Shown: positions 24,679 to 38,400, counted from the stretch's first letter. The stretch: DNA of 64,000 nt from Lineus longissimus (GCF_910592395.1 NC_088308.1:5967001-6031000); one strand, 5' to 3'. Made by a program: numbers and translations. The notes: generated from the letters alone by a model not told the origin.

Positions 24679-27600
24679 TCATTTTAGACCAACACCTGTC
24701 ATTATCTGCAAGACAATTTTGAGAGGAATAAGAGAACATCAATCACAATTAAAAAGTAGCTATATGTTATATAATTTAAAGGGCTGCTGACAGTGATGCA
24801 GTGAAATAAACTAGTGGTTCGAATTAACATCGCCATCGTATGTCCCAGGGTGATCCCTGAGATCGGATAACCAAGAGTTGTTGGTGACTCCCAGGTATCG
24901 CATTGAGACTTTTGGTGGCAGAAGCTTTACAGTTTATGCCAGCAAATTATGGAACTCGCTGGACACTAACACCCGCAACAGCTCCACCGTCAGCGAGTTC
25001 AAAAGAAGATTAAAAACCAAACTATTTGAACAGTGTTTTTGTTAAGCGCAGCTGAGCAATTTTTCTAATTGGATTTTGCGCTACATGTATATAAATGCTA
25101 TTTGTATGTATGTATGTATGTAACATCAGCGTCAGTTTCGTCCGAGGTCTTGGATCACTCCCATTCAGAGCACATCATGTGACAGTGCTCCGGCAGCACA
25201 CGTCCACCAAGGTGTCTGGTTTTCTCCTACATTACATTTTCTCCAGCGCTTGGAATGCTAGGAATGAATCAAAGGGTCAGATACTTGATTGAGTCGATCT
25301 ATCGTGCGAGACTCACCTGTTCATACACTGTCCATGCCATGGCAGCCATGAGAGTTCTTCTCACACATCTTGGAATGATTCCCCGCAGAAAACCAACAGC
25401 ACCTTCTTTCTGCAAACGAAGAATCAAGAATCTCACATCAATAGCTGATCAAGCTTTTGACAATCTCTGTGAATCTGTCAAAATGGGTATTACAAGCTTT
25501 TGACAATCTCTGTGAATCTGTTAAAATGGGTATTACACTGTTGTGTACTAATAAATGCTTTTTGCCACTGTCAACTTAAGATTTGTTATTTTTTTGGAAG
25601 GGTTGCACCTAACACCATACCCTGAACAGGATACTACCATCTGTGACAACACTGTCCTTGATCATAATAAATGAGAAAAGACTCCGTAGTTACCAACAGG
25701 AGCATATGAGACTTCTGCTGAAAGGTATGGTATAATGGTAAACTACACACAACAACACTTTCTTCAGACCCAATGACAATGATTTCAGATCACTGCTCTT
25801 CTACCTTGTACATGTATACATGCATGAACCAAAGACGAGATGAGCGCTTGACCAATACTTACCCCATAAATATGGATGATGACTGTTCGTGCGTTCTTGT
25901 ATTTGCCTGGATAAAGCTGCATGTGCGTCTTGATCACATCTGCTGGCTGTGTCACGATGGATGCCAGTGAACCTGCCACGCAACCACACGAGAAATGCAC
26001 AAAAGGATTGCTAGGCTGAAGATAGCCATCTAAAAAGAGAGAAAAAAATCAAACATTTACTAACATGACTAATTCAAGTAGCCCTTGTGTTGAAGAGTGG
26101 GGTGAACAAATCCTGCTCCTGAGAAGTGTACCTTCACATTTCTGTCTGCCATCTGACAATCCAGATAGAATTTTCCACTAATTGTGACCACTCTGAAAAG
26201 CAAAGTTATAGAATGGAATTCATTTCAAAAGGTGTTATGTTTTTCATCAGTCCCATCCAAAAATGTTCTGGTTGTTCTTGTGACAGATAGGGCTAGATTT
26301 GTGCACCCCTGAAGAAGAATTTTGGCAAGCCAAAACTTGATGTAAGACACTTAACATGCGAAGCACAACATGAAGCATTGAAATAAACATGGAAACACCA
26401 CACCACACTGTTCTCAAACAATGCAAGCATGCCAAGTGGCAAACATTCACTTGCAACTAATTTGGTTGTATCACGCTATGCAAGTTCATGCAAAATGACA
26501 CCAGGTGTTTTGTATAAACCATTTTACCAGTGTCCGGGTGTTAGGAAGCATATTAGCTCATAACATCATGCTGACAGGTTGTTACATGTACATGTACATT
26601 GATGGACATGAAACAACACGTCAATATGATGTTATTAGCTAACATGAGTTCTAAACAATTGTGCCCTGAAGTTCCAACGACCCTCACTAAAGTTCAATTC
26701 ATCAACAGAGAACGTTGTGGGAAGGTGCAGGTTAGGGTTAGAGTATTAGTGAAGGTGAAATCTAACTTTGACGATAAACAAAAGTGCTCTTAGATAATTG
26801 CAAGCTGGAGGAACATGGACAGATTGGAACCACAGAACTAGACAAATAGACCGTAGTGTTTCCAGCTGCCTTGAGGGTGATCACCAAATATAACTTTCAC
26901 TTAAAACAACATAAAATGCTGGTACAATCGAACACACTCAACACTCCAAAATGAATGGTTAGCCGATAATCCCTTCATAAAAAGCACATGTTTTGGCCCG
27001 CACCAGGAAAACAGTTTTGACAGAGAATCTATAAGCATGTTTATTATATAGGCTAATGACTGCAACAAATGACCAAGCTGCCAAGGCACGCTGTTCAGGA
27101 TGCTAGGGCCATGCATCATGTTCTGTACAGCGAAGCCAGGTACAAGCAGAGGATCTGGTTAGAATTAATCTAAGGATATCCAAATAGGCCAAGGGATAAA
27201 AGGAATGCTCTTGTCATGTGGATAGGCGAATATGAATCAGTTCACCATTAAGCTTCTGTCTAAGTGCAGCACCCGGATAAATTCACTTTTCCATTTTAGC
27301 ACCTGGACTGATTTTTCTAGTTGATAATGGCTTTTCAGTTTGTGGGCACCTGGACATATTTTGTTGTCAACCTGAACCAAATGGAAAAGAAGTCTAAATG
27401 TTTTCCATCATCCAGGCAGCGAAATCTGGGACAGAGAAAACTGGACATGACTGCTTTCAACGCCAACCACTGGGATCAGAAATAAAATTTCCCACTTCGC
27501 ATATGAATAAACGATGCAGGTTTCGGGACGTAATTTTAGGTACATGATACGACTTCAGCACAGCTATCAGGACCTCCCGGCCATTCAATAATGATTTGAC

Positions 27601-30600
27601 TTTATAAGTCTTCTATAGTAATGAACCCTGGAGGCAAAACAAGAACACCAACTGAACTGAACAAGAGCACTAAGACAACATTTACATAAAACATAACTAA
27701 ACAAGTGAGAGAAAAAAATTGAAATTAGTCATAATAACTGGTGTGAAAAGGCAAGACCACAACAGTTTTGAATTCACTTGATCTGATGCATGCTGGAAGC
27801 CAACAGGGTAGACTATGGAAGACCATACTCACCTCAAAAATCTTGCTTCGCTCTATTATTTGTTCGCTTTTCATTTGGATACAAGCAGTTTCTACACAAC
27901 ATTGCAATCCACTTCCTCCACCAAAATCCCAGTAGAGGAACTGGCATGCAATGTTTTGTTCTGGTGTAACCAAATTGCTACATGAAAAGCGAACAACGCT
28001 GACCTACCCAAATAATTACCTTTTCCACAAACTGCTTAATGCCTAGGAGGAACCCGTGGTTAACAAACATCATTGGCCAGGCAAACTCTAGATAAAAAGA
28101 ATAAAGAACTGCAGTTAAATATCGGCGGCCAGGTCTCGGCGTGTTAACCTTCTGTTAGCAGCCTTCACTGTTCCTACGCAGAGAGGTCGTTGATGAGAAG
28201 TCCCCATCAAAAAATATACTTACTATTTTTGGTGGCTTTTTTGAGCTGAGTATAAAACATGAGGTAGAGTCCAGAGAAAGGAGCATCCCGCAGGAGTGTT
28301 GCTGCAAGCCCACTGTATAAACCTGGAACAGAGAAATAAACTTCGGTCACTTCATGATCAAGCCAACATCCAAAATCAGTCATCAAGACAAAGACTACAA
28401 CAGCTTCGAACCCACTGCCATACTAAGGTCACCTAATTGAACTGAACAATAGGTAGTACTGAATATCAGAAATTCCCATGTATGGACTTTCTAAAACCAT
28501 CTTTAAAGAAATTAACAACTTGGAACATATTCTGGCTGTAACTAGAATCCACCCCCACGTAGAGAGTTGTATTGTGTGCCTTACACATGACTACACCTGT
28601 TTGAACAACACAGGCATTGAGCTGAATAAACAATTCATAGAAAACTCACCTTTAGCACCTTCGGATCGGTAAATATCAGAAAGAGCATGCAGAACACTTC
28701 TGTATTGGAAGTAACCACTCTGAAAGGGGATCAACACTTCATTATTCACCAAGTAAATTTTTAAGGGAAAAGAATGGTATGGGGTGCAAACTTCCATCAT
28801 TTTTGTTTTGACATCATTTAGAAGCACAGCCAATGCACAAAAATAAGAATTTCTTAGATCTCTTTGAGTTTGAAAGACTTCTCTGACTCTCCGACTGGCC
28901 AGATGATATCATGTACTTGGCCGCCGTGGCACCAAATAAGAGCTTCAAAAATTTATGTTAATTGTGCTCTCTTTAGCAATTTCATAACTGAAAACATTCT
29001 TTAGGTGAGAGAATTAATGTGTCGGTCCTCTTTAAGTAAACTTTGAACTCACCTCAAACCTAGTCTTGACAACAGTCACAGGGAGCATGGAAACACCTGA
29101 CAATGATCTGGCCAATGCGCCAAGAAACATGGATTCCAATGCATGGGGATCTGAACTCCTGGAGAAAGAAAGAATGCAAAATATTATCTCCGAGTGGAAG
29201 AAATTATAAATAAATGAATATGCCTCTATTGCCCTACATGAACATGAAGCTTAACCTATGTATTACGCATATTCCAATGTGTTTTTCTTGTGATTATTTT
29301 TCACTTATAAATCCATCAAACTCTTCAAGAATATTAGAAGTAACTATATTTTCACACTGTCATAGTATACCTGCATTTGTTGATTCAGCTTTTTGAGAGA
29401 ACCACCAGGTAACCATAGATAGAAATGTACAGCCTGGTTTAACATACAAGATTCACCCCATGTTTTCTTCAGTGTTCATGAGTTGAAATGTCAGGCTACC
29501 TACCCAAAGTTTGTTTTTAGCCAATGTAGGGAGCAGAAGTACATGCCCACTCCGGGAACTGTGCGGGAAATGGACTGAAATGGAGAACGGAAATAAAAGT
29601 TTTGAACTGAGAGCCAAATAAGAGTACAGTTTAAATGTGTCTTATGCAATACTACAATCTTTACTCGTCTGACATTCCATAATCGAGTCCAAATACGACA
29701 ATATCCTGACATCTGATATCAAAACTATGTAGATTGAGACTTTTTTCTATTTTGTAAAATTCTTTGTAGTGTCTACCGAGTCCACAATTTTTTCTTTACA
29801 CCCCATTGGTGAATACTTACTGGGGCCATTCCACGCCACAGTCCCAGAATCTTTTCATTTCGGACAACATTGGTAACTGTTGTGACTATTCCCAGAGGAG
29901 AGGCGCTGAAATTGATAAGTATTGATTGATAATTGATAATTGATAACAATAAATCTATTAAATCATACAATCTTGATAACCCCGATGTAAGCAGCATCAT
30001 GGTGTCAATGTTCTTATTTGTATGTACAATGGAACCTTCCTCAGCGGACACCTCTCTATTAAGGACAACCTCTCTATTAAGGACACTAGTTTTGGTCCCA
30101 AATTGGTAGTTTCTATTCAATTTGACCTCTCTAATCAGGACACCTCTCTCTCTATTAAGGACAGCACTTGCCAGTCCCGAAGGTGTCCTTAATAGAGAGG
30201 TTTTACTGTATTTGTATGGTTGATGTTGAAGCAATTTTTCACAAGTAAACTACACCAGTTCTATTCTGGTATAGTCTGGTTCACAGACATGTACATTCCA
30301 TTAATCATGGAAAAGAATAAGTTGAACAATCAACAACAAAGCGGACCAAAGTCTTACCCGATTGAAACTGGTGCCTGTAGCTTTGTTTTCACCAGATCTA
30401 GTGGTTGAAAAAGAATAGTAGAGCAAGTGCCACTGAAAGACCCTGCTATGAATGACTTCATGAGGGGGTTCTGAAAAGAAAAAAAACAGAAAAATACTGA
30501 AAACCATGCAACCTTCATATTTTACAAGTGAAGTGGACAATAATATATGTTCAGGTTTCCTGTTGGGGACAACTGAAAAGTAAAATACAGTACAACTTTA

Positions 30601-32560
30601 CAAGGATGGTCGTTTTGAGGGCATCATTCATATTAACGAAGCCAAACTTTTTTTGAAGGTCCGATGAGCTGAGGTGGTCCACAAGTCAAGTGTCAGACGT
30701 GCCTAACATCAAATGATACGAACAGAGAAACCAACACAAGCTGACATTTTGGTCTTTACACCAGGTAGTGGTCACTAGTATTGCCACTTTATTTGCGTTA
30801 TGTTTATAACTTATATCGCCAATAACGTCAATTCCCATTAAAAAGTGGTGATGTAATGCACTCCTCCCACGAGGTGGCGATACAACTACAACATAGCACG
30901 CAGGTACTTTACTACTAGCAGGTAGGCTACCGTAGAGGAATTTATCTGTCACACTCAGTCACACTCTGCCAGTGCCACACTCCACACTGACCACAGCACA
31001 AAAATTTCAGAACAGATGTTGATTGTTAAAAACAAGATGGTTGCTGCATTGCCATTGGAATCTATGAACAAGATCACAACAATAGAGTGCGAAGTACCAA
31101 CCCTGTACATTTACACTGTCATGACTGTCAATGTCATGGTCCGACTGGTTCAATCCAGTTCAGACCTCGTCCCCACCGTCAACACCAAAACCAGTCTTCG
31201 ACATTGTTTTAGGGGAATTAGCCACAGAAGGCTATACTTACGCTTAGGATTCCTTCCATGATCTTTTCGCATCGGTTTCCTTTCCTTGATTCCTTTTGAA
31301 TCATCGAATAACAGCAAGAAATACCTCTGAACTCAAGGGTCTAACGGCCTGGGGACAAGGTGCCCACCAAGTTGAAAAATGAACGAGAGACCCGACTCTA
31401 CCAACACGTTTTTACTCAAAGTTTATAAAAGTCTCAGCCAAAGGCTGTGTCTGAATAGTCACTATAATAAATCGGTTTGGTTCTGCATAAATTCTGCATT
31501 TTGACCACCACTACAGATCCGCAGTTGAAGATATTTCGTGAGGACGAAGAAGGTCGTACGTTCTGATGCAAGGAGTTTTTGTAAATCAATTTATGAACCA
31601 ATGCGCGTGACCTACTTTCTTCTCCTCTCTGTGAAGGAGAAACTCCAAGAATATAATAGAGTCAGATTAATCACCTGCTTGTGATGGAATAGCAATTATA
31701 TTATTGTTAGACGTCTTATCTGATAAATATTCATCAGTTCAGCGAGAGAAAATTACGAACTATTTGTATTGGCCAGACACAAATTGACCGAAAGCGGTTC
31801 ACCAAAATTAGGTCAAAGATACGTCATGAGCATGCGTAGAGGAGGAAATTTATTTTAATTAGATAAACATAACAAACACACGTGGTGGCCACGAGGGCGG
31901 GAAAGTGCCCCACTTTGGCGCGGAATTACACTCCGGAGCTTGGCACGCAGCCACAAGTGCCTATCGCCTTTCGGGCCGTGCCTATTAGATATTTTGGGCG
32001 TGGCCGACGGTGAGGGTATGACAAACTCTGCTGAATATATTCAGTCCGACTAGGGTTTTCTCCGGGAAGCTCCTTGCCCTTGCGTTTGGAAATATGATTA
32101 GGCCCTCTGCGTTAATTATTAACGGGACATTATGCGTTGGGGAAAAAGTTTCCTGAGATACAGGTTTTTGAATATCGTGAGGCGGAGTAGCCTATATCTA
32201 AAACCACCACCGGGAAAATGAATGAAGAACCGGTCATTCTTCTAAACTTGATCTCTAGAGGAGCATGCCTTGAGTGCGATTGCTCTTTGCTCGTGTGCGG
32301 CCACTAGGGAGTTTTCCGTCGCAAAGCACCCGAAACCCCGAGGTGAACACCTATGTCATTGTTCGAACAATGGGATAGGTGTTCACCTTGGCGTTTCAGG
32401 GGATTTGCGAAAACTCCCTAATAGCTTGTGGATTACTTACTGGTGAGGATTCTTCGCCATTTTGATCTGCCTTGCGACGGTCCTCGTATCTCTCTCGGGA
32501 TGACGCCAGAGCTTCGGCGAATTGAGTTCCAACCGAAAGTGTCGCAGACATTGTGGACAT
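24679..32560 (-). CDS. SLC25A38: mitochondrial glycine transporter SLC25A38
   Basis: Inner-membrane carrier that imports glycine for haem synthesis (known for the family). Ten coding exons with consistent phase: 32,441-32,560; 30,358-30,470; 29,821-29,905; 29,504-29,574; 29,053-29,158; 28,650-28,719; 28,224-28,322; 25,863-26,029; 25,317-25,409; 24,679-24,705. The product is 316 aa (human 304). The three carrier repeats show their signatures: PLDLVK (63-68), PVTVVK (156-161, acidic residue replaced by Thr as in human PITVIK) and PADVIK (250-255). Family-specific blocks include [19 protein letters not shown] and [14 protein letters not shown]. The last exon encodes only IMTGVGLK and a stop. The start is uncertain: ATGs at 32,560 and 32,551 (better context) are both possible, and the frame stays open upstream to 32,623. 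Introns carry a LINE fragment, a pogo-like MITE and a foldback element. Confidence 0.95.
24854..25122 (+). mobile_element. 3' end of a non-LTR retrotransposon (CR1/L2/Jockey-like)
   Basis: The plus strand encodes a fragment with [19 protein letters not shown] followed by [15 protein letters not shown] and a stop at 25,043-25,045. This is the typical extreme C-terminus of LINE reverse-transcriptase ORFs (the 'RSF..APKLWNSLP...FK..LKT.LF' pattern). A short 3' tail follows, ending in a (TGTA)n microsatellite at about 25,105-25,122, as many CR1/L2-type elements do. The 5' part of the element is missing. It sits in antisense orientation in intron 9 of SLC25A38. The clade assignment is by pattern only. 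Confidence 0.8.
25450..25535. repeat. 43-bp tandem duplication
   Basis: Two adjacent units starting CAAGCTTTTGACAATCTC, at 25,450-25,492 and 25,493-25,535, differ at about one position (GTCAAAA against GTTAAAA). It lies in intron 8 of SLC25A38, about 40 bp upstream of the exon 9 acceptor. Confidence 0.85.
30025..30210. mobile_element. pogo/Tigger-like MITE
   Basis: The element is bounded by TA dinucleotides (30,025-30,026 and 30,209-30,210). Its inverted ends are CAATGGAACC at the left and GGTTTTACTG at the right, with the subterminal motif CTCTCTATTAAGGACA repeated inside and inverted at the right end (GTGTCCTTAATAGAGAGG). This matches the common form of non-autonomous pogo-superfamily elements (CAGTAAAACC-type ends, TA target duplication). 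No transposase remains. It is located in intron 2 of SLC25A38. Confidence 0.8.
32305..32420. mobile_element. foldback (palindromic) MITE next to SLC25A38 exon 1
   Basis: Positions 32,307-32,418 form a near-complete palindrome of about 112 bp. The ends are GGGAGTTTTC and GAAAACTCCC, with inner arms AGGTGAACACCTAT and ATAGGTGTTCACCT around a TTCGAA centre. TA flanks both ends (32,305-32,306 and 32,419-32,420), consistent with a TA target duplication. It has no coding capacity. It ends 22 bp from the exon 1 splice donor, so it sits at the very start of intron 1. Confidence 0.75.
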
Positions 32561-32985
32561 CTGCGTTCGGATTAGTATAAAATTGCCCCCAGGTACTCCC
32601 AAAACCCCAAATGCTCGAATCACAACCTCTGCGTCTCAAACATACGCGTTAGGAAGAGATAAGTGCACTTCCCGAGGACACAAATCCACGACATTCGCAC
32701 TGCTTGGTAATTCATCTTGACAATATTGCATCAAATGATGGCTCTTAAATTGCCGGGCGTCTTTTCGAAATTGGATGTGTTATTCAAATGAACCCTAGAT
32801 ACATTAGCCTAACGATTTGAACGAACTCGTTGGCTTTCTTCCAATGGACTCTGCCCGGCATTAATGGGCAAAATCAAGCAACATTGTTGACATCCATTAG
32901 ATGGTGTCATTGTGAGACTTCAGGGGCAATGTCAGGATTCAGGGGCAATGTTGCCACCGAAGATTGAGAAGAAGGGCAATTGATC
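32561..32985. other. SLC25A38 upstream/promoter region
   Basis: Upstream of the SLC25A38 start. No TATA box is obvious and no coding frame is supported. The exact transcription start cannot be placed from sequence alone. Confidence 0.3.
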
Positions 32986-32989
32986 CCCA

Positions 32990-33330
32990 AACACATCATA
33001 TCGTGTACAGATTTATTTGATACTGATGATATGGTCCCTTTTAAGACCAGCACATCATATCCTGTCCAGATTTATTTGATGCTGACAATATGGTCCCTTT
33101 AAGACCAGTACATCGTCTTCTGTCCGTCAGGCCTGAAGCCGAAAATGTTGTCCCTTTAAGAGCATGCAGCTATTCATCTCCTGTCAAGAATTGATGCAGA
33201 TAATATTGTACCCTTTAGACTAGCGCATCTTCTCCTGTCAAGGCAAGACAGCAGCAGTGTTTCAACTTTAAGACCAGCATCATCACCTTCTCTTTCTTCA
33301 GGCTCGATGCAGACAATGGTGCCAGTTATG
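32990..33330. repeat. degenerate tandem repeat of about 58 bp
   Basis: Five to six increasingly diverged units follow the pattern ACATCATATC-CTGTC-AGATTTATTTGAT-CTGA-AATATGGTCCCTTTAAGACCAG. The first two (from about 32,995 and 33,053) are about 90% alike. Later ones keep mainly CCTGTC, GATGCAGA-AAT and CCCTTTAAGA. It lies between the 5' end of SLC25A38 and the 3' end of CEP20. Confidence 0.7.
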
Positions 33331-33779
33331 ATAATCATTTTGTTCTGTTAAGACACTGATAACATATATAGCCCCCTTAAGACTGATATGGTCCCATTAT
33401 GTTCCAGGTTTAATGCAATCCAACAGCTTGGGTCTTAGCAGGAAAGCAGGTGTCTTTCATCGATCCAAACGTTTGAAATAGAGATGGTCGTATTATCGTT
33501 AATCAGCCTTTTGATAACGAATGTTTATAATCGACTGTGAAAACAAATCTTGTATTGAACTAGGAGCAGAGCAGGAACTTGCAGCAGTGGTTGGAAAATG
33601 AGCGAGGACACATGGATTCAGTCAACTAGAATGCATGTTCAGTGAAAGGGCAGAGTTGGAAGGGAAGATGGGCAAAGTTAGAAATGGGCTGCATTGGTCA
33701 TCTCAGGACACTCAATGCTTCGTTCTGGTCTGATGAAGACAGCACTTTTTCAGCAAACAATTTTCATAATATTAAAAAA

Positions 33780-33785
33780 TTTATT
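33780..33785 (-). promoter_or_regulatory. CEP20: candidate poly(A) signal for CEP20
   Basis: AATAAA on the minus strand, about 1.7 kb downstream of the CEP20 stop, with no coding frame between. It is a plausible 3' end, but the motif is common in AT-rich DNA. Confidence 0.3.
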
Positions 33786-35479
33786 ATCATTACCCCACAA
33801 TGACACCAAAACCTCTGGAACCGGGTTCAATGGAAAACAAATATAGCAACTGATATGGCCTGATGATATGATGACAGAATTACACATATTGACCCAAAAC
33901 CACTGTTCTTGGCAATTTTCCAATACAGGTACTGTACTTGAAACAAAGCGTTAAAGTTGGACTACAGGCAGGATGCAAGATCAGGAGAGAGAAATTGGTC
34001 GTCCTCCTCCTCGGGTGACAAGACATGTATGCACAGTATTAAAGAACTGGGCTCCATTTGATTCAGAGATGCATATACTTCTTGATTCAGAAATTCATGT
34101 AATATTTTGCATACAAGTTTTGATGTACTGCAAGAGAGGAGAGACCCATCTATCAGCAACCTTATAAAACTTAATATTGACCTGGCCCTTGCCTATAGAC
34201 TTCCTTTAAGTTTGGCGAGTGAACAAAATGATTTAAGTTCAATTAGTGTCAGTGGTCAAAGTACCAATTTAATTTAGTAAACAAGGTCCAAAAAATTCTA
34301 CAATTGGGTTATTGGGTGTGGGCCAATGACAATGACATAGATGTGTAAGTGGTATGACAAACAAAGTGTAAAGGTGCATAGTCTAAAAATAGGTTGGAGC
34401 CTAAAATGACGAAGAGTTTTCATTTGGGGAGGGGGTTGTCAGTTTCCCTGTAAAAACTTTGTCCTTTTCAAATAATGAGAGTAACTTGGGTTCATCATAT
34501 TTCTGCTTGATGGCCACCATATACTTGTATTTTTTCAAACCTTACAGGGCTGCCTTTATCGTGTTCGGAGTTGACAGATGTCTTTTCATGGATGCAACTA
34601 AGTAACCAGATAATCTGGAAATTTTGTTCCAACTTCTGCTGACCGCAGTGTTGATTCAACATCCTCAAAGGAGCATTTGTGGGACGACCGTGGGACAAAA
34701 GTTTAAACTACAGTAGGTGACCCAATTTCAAGCTGCCAAGTTCACCTTCAAGTGGCACTGATTGCATCACATGACAACATGGCCCAATTCCCTGGTTAAT
34801 ACTGGGTCAAGGTAGACATACCTGGGAAAATTGGGACACATCCTCCACACCACCTTATTAAACGTAATGAATTTGGTGGCGAAAATCTACGTAGTCCTCC
34901 CATCCAAGATTGCATCCTGCACGTCTGGTCATTTTGACCAAACTATTTAGAACTTGTATGTGGATGGTCTATTGGATGCAAGGATTCAAGAAAGAGACAT
35001 TTTTCAGGACACTTATAAAAACTACTTTTTTGACAGATACACATCCGCCTAAAACAACAATGATACTATACAATGCACTTCAAATGTTTTTGTTTGAAAT
35101 ATGATTCTATTTTTAACCACAACCAGCATGGTTTTATCTACAAAATCAATCAGGAGAAGGCATGGCACTCTAGATGGCACACTTTCCACTGCTGTAGGCT
35201 CACAATGCAGGCACTGCCTCTTTTGAACCCATGACACTTCCTAACCGAGTTGACAGTACTTTAGCATATAAAATCTGCCAAGTGCCTTCAGCATCTGAGC
35301 ATAAAACATCCTGTCTCCACAAGGGGTCTTTTACAGTTCATCATCACGCCAATTCACATCCCGTTTGTCATTATCTTTATAAATGCAATCGTCTCACTGG
35401 TCAATATGTTTTCTTTGAGAACGAGAATGGAAAACGATTCACTGAATGAACACATGTCTATTGCAGATGGCTGAATTGA

Positions 35480-38400
35480 TCACCTGCGACCGCCTTCAAC
35501 AACAAATGGGCCGTGACTGAGTCCGTCAAATTCCTCATCATCCCCACCATCTGAAAATGACAAAACAATTTTATTATTACCATTACCAGATTATGTGCAT
35601 GAAAAGTTTGTTTAACAGACACATGAATTTAACATTGCTAGTTAATATTAGTTAATTGATCGTTACCAGAGTTGAAACAGTTGGCCTCAATATTTCACTT
35701 GTCCCCAAACTCATCAGTGGGGCTGTGGCAACATGGGAACATCAGTGCCTGTCACCTCTGACTAGGTTTGGGGTTTGATTCCCGGTCACTTACGGTTCAT
35801 TGCTCTTTCCTCATCCCCAAAGGGATTATGTCTGCGTGGGGTCCTTGCACTGTGGCCAGCACTCCTGGGTGTCACGGCTTTCCTCGGGGACCTGCCCCGG
35901 GCACCGCCCTTACGATTCAAGAAATGAGCAACAACCCCATACAGCAAAGGCCTGGAAAGATAAAGAAAATAGTATTTAATCAAAAGACACGCTGCGACAG
36001 ATGACTCAAAAATATTAACTTCAACAGGACTTTGTATTCGTTTTCAAAGGGCACAGCAAATTTTGTAAAATAAGGACAATTTTGCAAGTTTTTTGGGAAG
36101 GGGCACACTTCTAATAGAAAGGAGCAGAGAAAAGGTTGCCTTTTTGAAGTAAGAACATTAAGGGGAAGGGCACAAAGGCATTTGGCTCCCCCGCCTCCTA
36201 GAATTTCAAGCCCCGAATTCAGGCAGGATTTACGACGCGCACAGCTGCTTGAAAAAATTTGGACAGGCTCTGATTTTAATTTTAACTTGTTCAATTGATG
36301 AATCTGAAACTTTGACGGGAAACTGGGTCTGAGAAGAAGGAAATGACTGCTGTCAGTCACAAAGGAGATAATAAACAAGTCAAAGTCCTGAAATTGAACA
36401 GAAAATTAAAACCTGCATGTCCTGGACTCCCGACTGAAAATAGTATCAAAGTACTGAGATAGTTTTTAAAGAGTAGCCAACCATTTGATGGCAGATAAAA
36501 ACCTTAACTTGAACTTGAAATAGATCAAAAGGAAGTCATGTGCACCATTGGCCTAGGAGTTCCAACTCTAGAAATTAATCTTACGGTCTGTAACACCAAT
36601 TACCAAGCAGAGGGACTAACCGCTCAACACATACTGTGCCAAGGCTATACAAAGCTGCCAATGACTTCGGACCTCCCGGTTAATAACTCTACCCGCATGT
36701 CCTTTAAATGTGGTGCAAAAGAAGGGAAGATGATTTGCTTGGTATAGGTTTTATAGCGTTCCATCTACTCTTGCAACTTCTTCTAAAAATCATACAGAGC
36801 ATTCAAGCATTTGAAAAGAAGTGATGATAGACTAAAGAGCAATAATATTTCTAATTGAAACAAAATAGTAAAATAATGATCACCTTGTTGTGAATAAATC
36901 GGTTCTTTGAAAGAAAATGGAAAGTTTGGTATCTTTCTTGTTCTTGGGTCGAATGCATTGCCAGTTGATGCTATATTCAGCTTGCACCAGGTGAAGCAGC
37001 AGATTGATAGACCATTGCTTGGATACCTAGTATTAGTTATTCCTACAACTAACTTGAACAATATTGTTATGGCGAAATGCACAGACCCAACCAACATCTT
37101 GCATTGAAGTTTCTTTCTTCAGCAGGATAGGCTTAGCTGTAGGACACTAAATTGTCTCTCAGCAAATCTTTTTTTACTGAAATGTCCTGGGGACATTGTG
37201 CTCACATGGGGCAACAAAAGATGGGGGGGGGCGTGAATGGATAAATGGTCCTATCCATCATAGTCAGTATTTCCAATTTACTGTCTTCTGTAAAGATGCA
37301 AATGCCACTTCCAAACGACAGAGTGCATGAGTTGCAAAAAAGTATGACCTGTTTGAACTTGAGATCTCAAAATACCTGAAATATCCATCAGAACACAAAG
37401 TGACTTTGAAAGCTTGGAACTCATCCAAGTTTCAACTCGAGCTACTACAAACACCATAGGTGGGCCTATGTTGTTTTGAAAAAAAGTATTGTAGTGTTTG
37501 ACATGTTAGATTGTTCCATCTCAACTATTTTTTGTACATTTTCGTCAAGTCGAGAAAAACTGAGCAAGCAAACTATGAACGCTAGTGGATAGGCCAATCT
37601 GAGAATGACATTCATGCATTTCATGAGAGTTTGTTATGATATTTTTGAAGTTATTCTGTGTTTGCCGACAGACGTAGGATAGTTCAATTCTACCATTTTA
37701 GAATAGTTCATGTCTTGTAACAGAAGGTCCATGAATTTGATTTTTGTCACTAAGACTGCAGTTTCTGTCACACTAACTGTGATCACAGGAGCAACAAATG
37801 TGTAGTTATCAATGAGAAACTATTGTGATAGGCCTACACAAAAGCACTTATTCAGTCATTGCGCACAGCTGTTCTGCCGGATGCCCATCCTTCCGTCAAA
37901 CACCACAGCGTGGTCAATGGATCCAAGTGCTCTCTGTGTCCTATTGTTGTTCCACAGAACAATAAAGAAGGTCTAGGCCACAGAGGTGGAATCTGCGTTG
38001 AAGGGAAGCAATCCCTATTCTCCTTAGAAGATGTAGTCACTTTGATGACATGGGCCTCGTTCTACTAGCTCTCTACATATAATACTGAGGCTTTATCAAG
38101 TAGGAGTAAAAAATGACCAATTAAAAGATAAGCGTATACATAATACAAATCAAACTGTAAACTTTGATCACAAAAAAGTCATAAAACATTGTTGAGTAAC
38201 GTATGGATGGTAGTGTGCCCAAATTTAGACCATTCACAAATTAAAAAAGGCCTGATTGGTGTGTCATTTTTTTAACACTGGGAAGTTCTGCTGTGGTTGT
38301 CCAACCAAGTTCACAAACGTCACGGAAAATAATTAGATCAGGATGATTCGACATTGGTCAATCTGATGTTATCAACAGTCGACTTTGTCTCAATGACCCA

